DNA of 64,000 nt from Halocaridina rubra. Its lineage: Eukaryota > Arthropoda > Malacostraca > Decapoda > Atyidae. Each line of letters begins with the position of its first letter. The first letter of the stretch is position 1. The position numbers and the translations under genes were made by a program. The DNA lies in NCBI GenBank assembly GCA_037179515.1, contig JAXCGZ010019129.1, positions 5,001 to 69,000 on the forward strand, in the 5' to 3' direction. Below, in pieces: positions 62,605-64,000 of this stretch. Under the pieces are notes generated by a model, which saw only the letters and a program-made list of their open reading frames with translations, ran no database searches and was not told where the DNA came from.

Positions 62605-62951
62605 ATCCCCACTATATGTCAGGCTTCCGTTCCTTACAGCTGACTGAAGTCGGATTTTGTTTTAAGTCGTAACACACCTATAATTCAATCCTAGGTCCCC
62701 CAACAATACTAAAAATAAACTCTAAAACACAGAATAATAATCTAAGTTCTTTATCTAATACATAAAAAAAGTTAAAGTACACTTTACAGTACTGTATTGC
62801 TTCCCTATACTACTGTGGTTGATTTGAATCTGAATGACTGATATGTCGAAAAATTGATTTATTAATTATTTCTTGGTCTCTGATGTAATCTCGGAACGAC
62901 TTAACTCGGAACGACTTAACTCAGAACGACTTAAAACGGGGATCCCCTGTA
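62605..62951. mobile_element. TIR element T2 with TA target duplication
   Basis: Begins CAGGGATCCCCACTATATGT and ends ACGGGGATCCCCTG. The inverted ends match as CAGGG(G)ATCCCC and are flanked by TA on both sides. Three tandem (C)GGAACGACTTAACT units lie at 62893-62934. Length is about 347 bases, with no coding frame. A Tc1/mariner-type nonautonomous element is likely. A fragment of the same family lies at 33385-33522. Confidence 0.75.
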
Positions 62952-63024
62952 TATATATTTTGATACATAAAAACGATATAAAAAGAGGAGTGATGAGAAC
63001 ATTAAATTCAAAAACCAAACAAAA

Positions 63025-63430
63025 ATTATTTTTCTCTTAATATGAACAAAGAAGCCATTGTTTTTGAGACACTATCACTAAAAATAAGCAAAGAAGCTTT
63101 ATGGAAATGATATTTCTTATGATGAGTAAAGAGGCTATGTTTTTTAAATGCTATCTCATAAGGTGTGAAAGAAAGCTGTCAGAATTTTGAAAAATCTTCT
63201 CTTGAGATGAGCAAAGAAGCCTCATTTTTTAACTTGTTATTCTTAAAATGAGCATCCTAATATGAGTAACATGGGAAAAGCTTTTGAGTACAGCCTTTAC
63301 CATATTAATTTTAACATATCTAGTACTCAGTGAAACTCAAACACATTTCCTTTCACTAATATTAATTCTTACAAATCTAATATTCACAGAAGCTCTAATA
63401 CCTTTACTTTCACTAATACAGAAAGAGATG
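63025..63430. repeat. Minisatellites, ~60-bp units
   Basis: 63028-63260 repeats a unit around ATGAGCAAAGAAGCCTCATT and TTTTTAAATGCTATCTC about four times. 63288-63420 repeats TTCACTAATATTAATTCTTAC-like sequence about twice. Confidence 0.65.
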
Positions 63431-63798
63431 AAAGATATTCATTTAAGAAAGTACCTAATACAACACTGAAAAATTAATGACCTTCTGATATGGGGTCAGA
63501 CGTATAACGATCTCATAAAGTACTCATAATGTACAGTATTATTAAATACACTACCTGAGTTACTAAATCAGAGGAATATTGCAATATCAAGCTAAATTTC
63601 CATTAATCAAATTCACACCAAGATATTAAGATGATATGATCTTAGGCCTTCAATAATAACAGCAAAACAATTATTCAATTTCAAAATTAGGTCAATAACT
63701 CCTTGAAAACATAAATGGAAAAATTGAAATAACACCAAAATCTATAGAATCCTTTACCAACTCTTGATATTACAATGCAGTCTTCAAAGATCCATAAC

Positions 63799-63884
<86 letters not shown>
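63799..63884. repeat. (AAT)n microsatellite
   Basis: About 28 AAT units with one interruption. On the minus strand it is the (ATT)n following the family B LINE terminus at 63900-64000. Confidence 0.96.
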
Positions 63885-63885
<1 letters not shown>

Positions 63886-64000
63886 CAGATATATACAGTA
63901 TATACAATATCCAAAATCCCCCTTGCACGGAGGTGGCTGAGTCAAATTACACATATGCACCAGAAGCTATTATACCTTGAGCACTTACTCTTAACTTCTT
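63885..64000 (-). repeat. LINE family B 3'-end fragment (minus, cut by window end)
   Basis: Minus-strand TAATAGCTTCTGGTGCATATG, TGTAATTTGACTCAGCCACC, the imperfect hairpin CCTCCGTGCAAGGGGG (63918-63933), then ATATTGTATATACTG and an (ATT)n tail. Confidence 0.7.

Overview
This looks like nuclear DNA from an arthropod, most likely a decapod crustacean (inference). It is AT-rich, has very long (TA)n and (GA)n microsatellites, carries interspersed CCTAA/TTAGG (arthropod telomere-type) motifs, is full of non-LTR retrotransposon remains, and holds one intron-rich animal gene.

The only host gene I can support is TTC7, on the minus strand. Thirteen coding exons lie between 53667 (most 5' seen) and 16113 (most 3' seen). 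All have consensus GT/AG borders, and their phases chain without a break into 741 codons. They match vertebrate TTC7A/TTC7B from roughly residue 90-110 to shortly before the C-terminus. The first coding exon(s) and the last 65-75 codons were not found, so the gene probably runs off both ends. TTC7 is the TPR scaffold of the plasma-membrane PI4-kinase III alpha complex (with EFR3 and FAM126). No promoter or poly(A) site of the gene is visible.

Layout. 1-3.2 kb: serial 5'-truncated CR1-like LINE ends separated by microsatellites. 3.4-4.6 kb: a minus-strand LINE fragment (family B) split by a CpG-rich terminal-inverted-repeat (TIR) element. 4.6-7.8 kb: microsatellites, a polypyrimidine tract, minisatellites and one SINE. 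7.8-10 kb: a decayed minus-strand CR1-like copy. 10.2-15.2 kb: two related LINEs in tandem on the minus strand. The first has a 999-codon endonuclease-reverse transcriptase frame and a CCHC zinc-knuckle ORF1 tail in the same frame, separated only by a UAG codon. 16.1-53.7 kb: TTC7 exons within introns full of tRNA-derived SINEs, LINE fragments (24.3-25.7, 27.0-28.4, 38.4-38.7 and 47.8-50.3 kb), TIR elements, satellites and (TA)n arrays. 53.9-64 kb: probably the first intron or 5' flank of TTC7, with SINEs, another CR1-like fragment, minisatellites and TIR elements.

The repeat content forms families found several times inside the window: a tRNA-like SINE (17 copies listed); a LINE 3' end with a palindromic hairpin followed by a TA-rich tail (about ten copies); a LINE 3' end with a (CAA)n tail (three copies); and a fold-back/TIR element with an internal CCTAA-rich core (six copies). 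The last family, the covarying hairpin, the in-frame UAG LINE and a triplicated splice acceptor in TTC7 are the observations most worth checking. I saw no defence, metabolic or otherwise novel multigene system.
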